DNA of 9,482 nucleotides from Elusimicrobiota bacterium (lineage in GTDB: Bacteria; Elusimicrobiota; Endomicrobiia; Endomicrobiales; Endomicrobiaceae): positions 1-9,482 of the forward strand of contig JAIRQB010000009.1 of assembly GCA_031256695.1 (NCBI GenBank), read 5' to 3'. The translations under genes were made by a program, and so were the position numbers. Every line of letters starts with the position of its first letter. Position 1 is the first letter of the stretch. Below the pieces are notes generated by a model. It was given only the letters and a program-made list of their open reading frames with translations. It had not been told where the DNA came from and ran no database searches. This document shows, one piece after another, positions 6,898 to 9,482 of the stretch.

Positions 6898-7983
6898 ATG
6901 CTTAAAGAAGGTTTGTTTAGAAATGTATCAGGATGCGCTATAAGCGGCATTGTCAACAGAGATAGGAAGAAAATCAGCGGCGAAAAAATCATAAAGTCTA
7001 TCGCTCAAATGCGCGACCGCTCAAACGGATTGGGCGGAGGTTTTGCCGCTTACGGCATATATCCCCAATACAAAGATTTTTTCGCTTTTCATATTTTCTA
7101 CGACAATTTATCAGTTAAAAAAGAAGTTGAAGTTTTTTTAGACAAGTATTTTGATATTGAAAGCGAAGAAAGTATGCCTGTCCGTCAAATTCCCTCCATT
7201 GTCAATAAACCAATCATCTGGCGCTATTTTGTAAAACCTCTTGTTTTCAGCCTAAAAGATTTTGCAGATGAAAATGATTTTGTCGCAAATTGCGTAATCA
7301 AAATAAATAAAGATTTTGACGGCGCTTATATTTTTTCAAGCGGTAAAAATATGGGCGCTTTTAAAGGCGTCGGATACCCCGAAGATATAGGCGAATTTTT
7401 TATGCTGGATTCATATGAGGGCTATATCTGGACTGCGCACGGCAGATTTCCGACAAATACTCCGGGCTGGTGGGGCGGCGCTCATCCTTTCACTATGCTT
7501 GATTGGTCTGTCGTCCACAACGGCGAAATATCCTCTTACGACGCCAATAGGCGTTTTGTTGAGATGTTCGGCTATAAATGCTCTCTGCAAACCGACACAG
7601 AAGTCATCGCATACCTTTTTGATTTACTCGTCCGCAAGCATAAACTTTCTTTAGAAAAAGCGGTTCAAATTACAGCCTCGCCTTTTTGGAAAGATATAGA
7701 GAGAGAAAATGAAGAAGTAAAAGAGGAATTTAAGGCTTTGAGAGCCGTTTATTCAAGCGCTTTAATAAACGGTCCTTTTTCAATAATTTTAGGTTTTGAA
7801 AACGGCATCCTTGCTCTAAACGACAGGATTAAATTGCGCCCTCTGATAGTGGCAGAAAAGGGCGATACAGTTTATTTAGCAAGCGAAGAAAGCGCTATAA
7901 AAATTATATGCCGCGACCCTGACAAAATTTGGGCGCCCGACGGCGGAGAGCCTGTAATAGTTTTATTAAACGATGAGAGGTAA
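6898..7983 (+). CDS. Glutamate synthase glutaminase subunit (class II glutamine amidotransferase)
   Basis: A 361-residue cytoplasmic protein matching the stand-alone glutaminase domain of split (archaeal-type) glutamate synthase. It hydrolyses glutamine and delivers ammonia to the synthase subunit. The likely nucleophile is C13 in SGCAISGI, so 12 residues must be removed to expose it as an N-terminal cysteine, as in other propeptide-bearing Ntn amidotransferases. Other visible family blocks: DRSNGLGGGFAAYGIYP (40-56), HGRFPTNTPGWWGGAHPF (181-198) with the glutamine-binding arginine candidate R183, HNGEISS (207-213) for the oxyanion hole, and QTDTE (231-235). The SD GAGG (6889-6892) is five bases from ATG. 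It is followed three bases later by the synthase gene, an evident operon. A strong terminator hairpin lies just upstream, suggesting attenuation or readthrough control. Confidence 0.92.
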   Translation: MLKEGLFRNVSGCAISGIVNRDRKKISGEKIIKSIAQMRDRSNGLGGGFAAYGIYPQYKDFFAFHIFYDNLSVKKEVEVFLDKYFDIESEESMPVRQIPSIVNKPIIWRYFVKPLVFSLKDFADENDFVANCVIKINKDFDGAYIFSSGKNMGAFKGVGYPEDIGEFFMLDSYEGYIWTAHGRFPTNTPGWWGGAHPFTMLDWSVVHNGEISSYDANRRFVEMFGYKCSLQTDTEVIAYLFDLLVRKHKLSLEKAVQITASPFWKDIERENEEVKEEFKALRAVYSSALINGPFSIILGFENGILALNDRIKLRPLIVAEKGDTVYLASEESAIKIICRDPDKIWAPDGGEPVIVLLNDER

Positions 7984-7986
7984 AAA

Positions 7987-9482
7987 ATGCCTTTAGATTT
8001 AGTTATGCCTTCTTTTGAAGTAATTAGAGATGAAAACAAATGCATTCAGTGCAAAGTGTGCGTGCGCCAATGCGCCAACAATACGCATAAATACGACGAG
8101 GAAGACAATGTTGTGCGCGCTGAAGATGCAAATTGCGTAAATTGCCACAGATGCGTCGTAATGTGTCCTACTAAGGCTTTAAAAATACGGAAGTTTTCTT
8201 TGGAATTTAAAGAAAACGCCAACTGGTCTGAGAGCGCTATAAAAGATATTTATAAACAATCTCAAACGGGCGGAGTTCTGCTCGCTAGTATGGGAAATCC
8301 AAAACCATTCCCTATCTATTGGGATAAAATGCTTTTAAACGCCAGCCAAGTTACAAATCCTTCAATAGACCCTCTGAGAGAGCCTATGGAGACAAAAGTT
8401 TTAATAGGCAGAAAACCTCAAAAATTAGAATACGGCGCAGACGGCAAACTTAAAACAAAAATGCCGCCTCAGGTTGAACTTGAAATACCCATAATGTTTT
8501 CCGCTATGAGTTACGGCTCTATCTCGCGCAATGCCCACGAATCTTTAGCGAGAGCCGCTGTAGAACTCGGCATCTGCTATAACACGGGCGAAGGCGGTTT
8601 AAATAAAAATTTTTATAAATACGGCAAAAATACAATCGTTCAACTCGCATCAGGGCGTTTCGGCGTCCACAAAGAATATTTAAATGCCGGAGCCGCTATT
8701 GAAATTAAAATAGGGCAAGGCGCAAAACCTGGCATAGGCGGTCATCTGCCCGGCGAAAAAGTTGATGAAGATGTATCTGCTACAAGAATGATACCCATAG
8801 GCTCAGACGCCATATCTCCCGCTCCTCATCACGATATTTATTCCATTGAAGATTTAAGACAACTGATTTTTTCTTTAAAAGAAACTACCGCTTATAAAAA
8901 ACCCGTCTTTGTAAAAATAGCCGCTGTCCACAATGCCGCCGCAATAGCATCGGGCATAGCAAGAGCGGGCGCTGATGCGATAGTGATAGACGGTTTCCGC
9001 GGCGGGACGGGAGCGGCTCCTGCAAGAATTAGAGACAATGTCGGAATACCGATAGAACTCGCTTTGGCTTCCGTTGACCAAAGATTGAGAGAAGAAGGCA
9101 TCAGAAATGAAATCTCTCTCATTGCCGCAGGCTCAATGAGAAACAGCGCAGACATTGTAAAAGCGGTAGCGCTTGGCGCTGACGCCGTCTATATAGCATC
9201 AGCCGCTGTGATTGCGCTCGGCTGTCATATGTGCCATTCCTGCTCAAGCGGAAAATGCAATTGGGGCATAGCCACGCAAGCGCCGGAACTTGTAAAAAGA
9301 TTAAACCCGGATATTATGTATAAAAGACTTGTCAATTTGGTGTCTGCTTGGAATCACGAAATTCAAGAAATGTTAGGCGGTATGGGCATAAATGCAATAG
9401 ACAGTTTGAGAGGCAACCGCTTAATGCTGCGCGGCATAGACTTAAATGAAAAAGAACTCTCCATTTTGGGAATTAAATATGC
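7987..9482 (+). CDS. gltB: Glutamate synthase FMN/iron-sulfur synthase subunit, 3' end cut by window
   Basis: Catalyses reductive transfer of ammonia to 2-oxoglutarate to make glutamate. My own translation gives 498 clean codons to the window edge. The last residues, LSILGIKYA, look like the family's end, so only a few residues are probably missing. Residues 19-60 hold two C-x2-C-x2-C-x3 [4Fe-4S] motifs (C19/22/25/29 and C50/53/56/60, the latter ending in CP). The FMN barrel follows: SAMSYGSISRNAH, NTGEGG, IKIGQGAKPGIGGHLPG and DGFRGGTGAAP. The [3Fe-4S] pattern C-x5-C-x4-C is at C413, C419 and C424, the same spacing as in large bacterial GltB. The SD AGAGG (7976-7980) is six bases from ATG. 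The GXGXG domain and any NAD(P)H subunit are absent here and would be expected just downstream. Electrons may come from ferredoxin or a separate flavoprotein. Confidence 0.93.
   Translation, partial: MPLDLVMPSFEVIRDENKCIQCKVCVRQCANNTHKYDEEDNVVRAEDANCVNCHRCVVMCPTKALKIRKFSLEFKENANWSESAIKDIYKQSQTGGVLLASMGNPKPFPIYWDKMLLNASQVTNPSIDPLREPMETKVLIGRKPQKLEYGADGKLKTKMPPQVELEIPIMFSAMSYGSISRNAHESLARAAVELGICYNTGEGGLNKNFYKYGKNTIVQLASGRFGVHKEYLNAGAAIEIKIGQGAKPGIGGHLPGEKVDEDVSATRMIPIGSDAISPAPHHDIYSIEDLRQLIFSLKETTAYKKPVFVKIAAVHNAAAIASGIARAGADAIVIDGFRGGTGAAPARIRDNVGIPIELALASVDQRLREEGIRNEISLIAAGSMRNSADIVKAVALGADAVYIASAAVIALGCHMCHSCSSGKCNWGIATQAPELVKRLNPDIMYKRLVNLVSAWNHEIQEMLGGMGINAIDSLRGNRLMLRGIDLNEKELSILGIKY

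Noticed and set aside
7415..7654. 79-codon open frame inside the glutaminase gene
   Set aside because: It overlaps the conserved HGRFPTNTPGWWGG and HNGE blocks in another frame, with no domain or SD of its own.
8875..9155. Two overlapping minus-strand open frames opposite the synthase gene
   Set aside because: They lie wholly antisense to well-conserved glutamate synthase sequence, have no SD, and their content looks like a reverse-frame shadow.

Overview
The window is an AT-rich bacterial chromosomal stretch that uses the standard code. Leucine is often TTA, TGA serves as a stop, and Shine-Dalgarno (SD) sequences are clear. It carries seven protein genes, two of them cut by the window edges. 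No rRNA, tRNA, CRISPR array, insertion sequence or phage gene is visible. Gene content suggests a carbohydrate-fermenting, probably anaerobic bacterium: alpha-glucan phosphorylase, GTP-type PEP carboxykinase, a split ferredoxin-bearing glutamate synthase, and a radical SAM enzyme. Glutamate synthases of this split type are familiar from Clostridia, Thermotogae, archaea and several uncultured anaerobic phyla. Base composition and content would also fit Elusimicrobiota-like lineages, but the sequence alone does not settle the taxon.

Layout. (1) Bases 2-1946, plus strand: the C-terminal part of a glycogen/alpha-glucan phosphorylase, then a HAD-family phosphatase one base later, closed by a hairpin terminator. 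(2) Bases 2073-4819, minus strand: a GTP-dependent PEP carboxykinase with its own terminator, then a separately transcribed SPL-family radical SAM protein. That gene converges on the phosphatase gene, and the two share the hairpin near 2019-2048. (3) Bases 4820-5098: a divergent control region between the carboxykinase gene and an FtsH-type gene. It holds candidate promoters on both strands, an 11-base direct repeat and an 11-base palindrome. (4) Bases 5099-6748, plus strand: an FtsH-family membrane AAA protease with almost no extracytoplasmic domain. (5) Bases 6898-9482, plus strand: a two-gene glutamate synthase unit, made of a glutaminase subunit and an FMN/Fe-S synthase subunit that runs off the right edge a few codons before its expected end.

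The genes mostly describe central metabolism. Glycogen is broken down to glucose-1-phosphate, carbon is exchanged between PEP and oxaloacetate, and ammonia nitrogen is moved from glutamine to glutamate. I see no new defence or mobile system. The points most worth a second look are the strong intrinsic terminator placed directly in front of the SD of the glutamate synthase operon, and the reduced FtsH paralogue.
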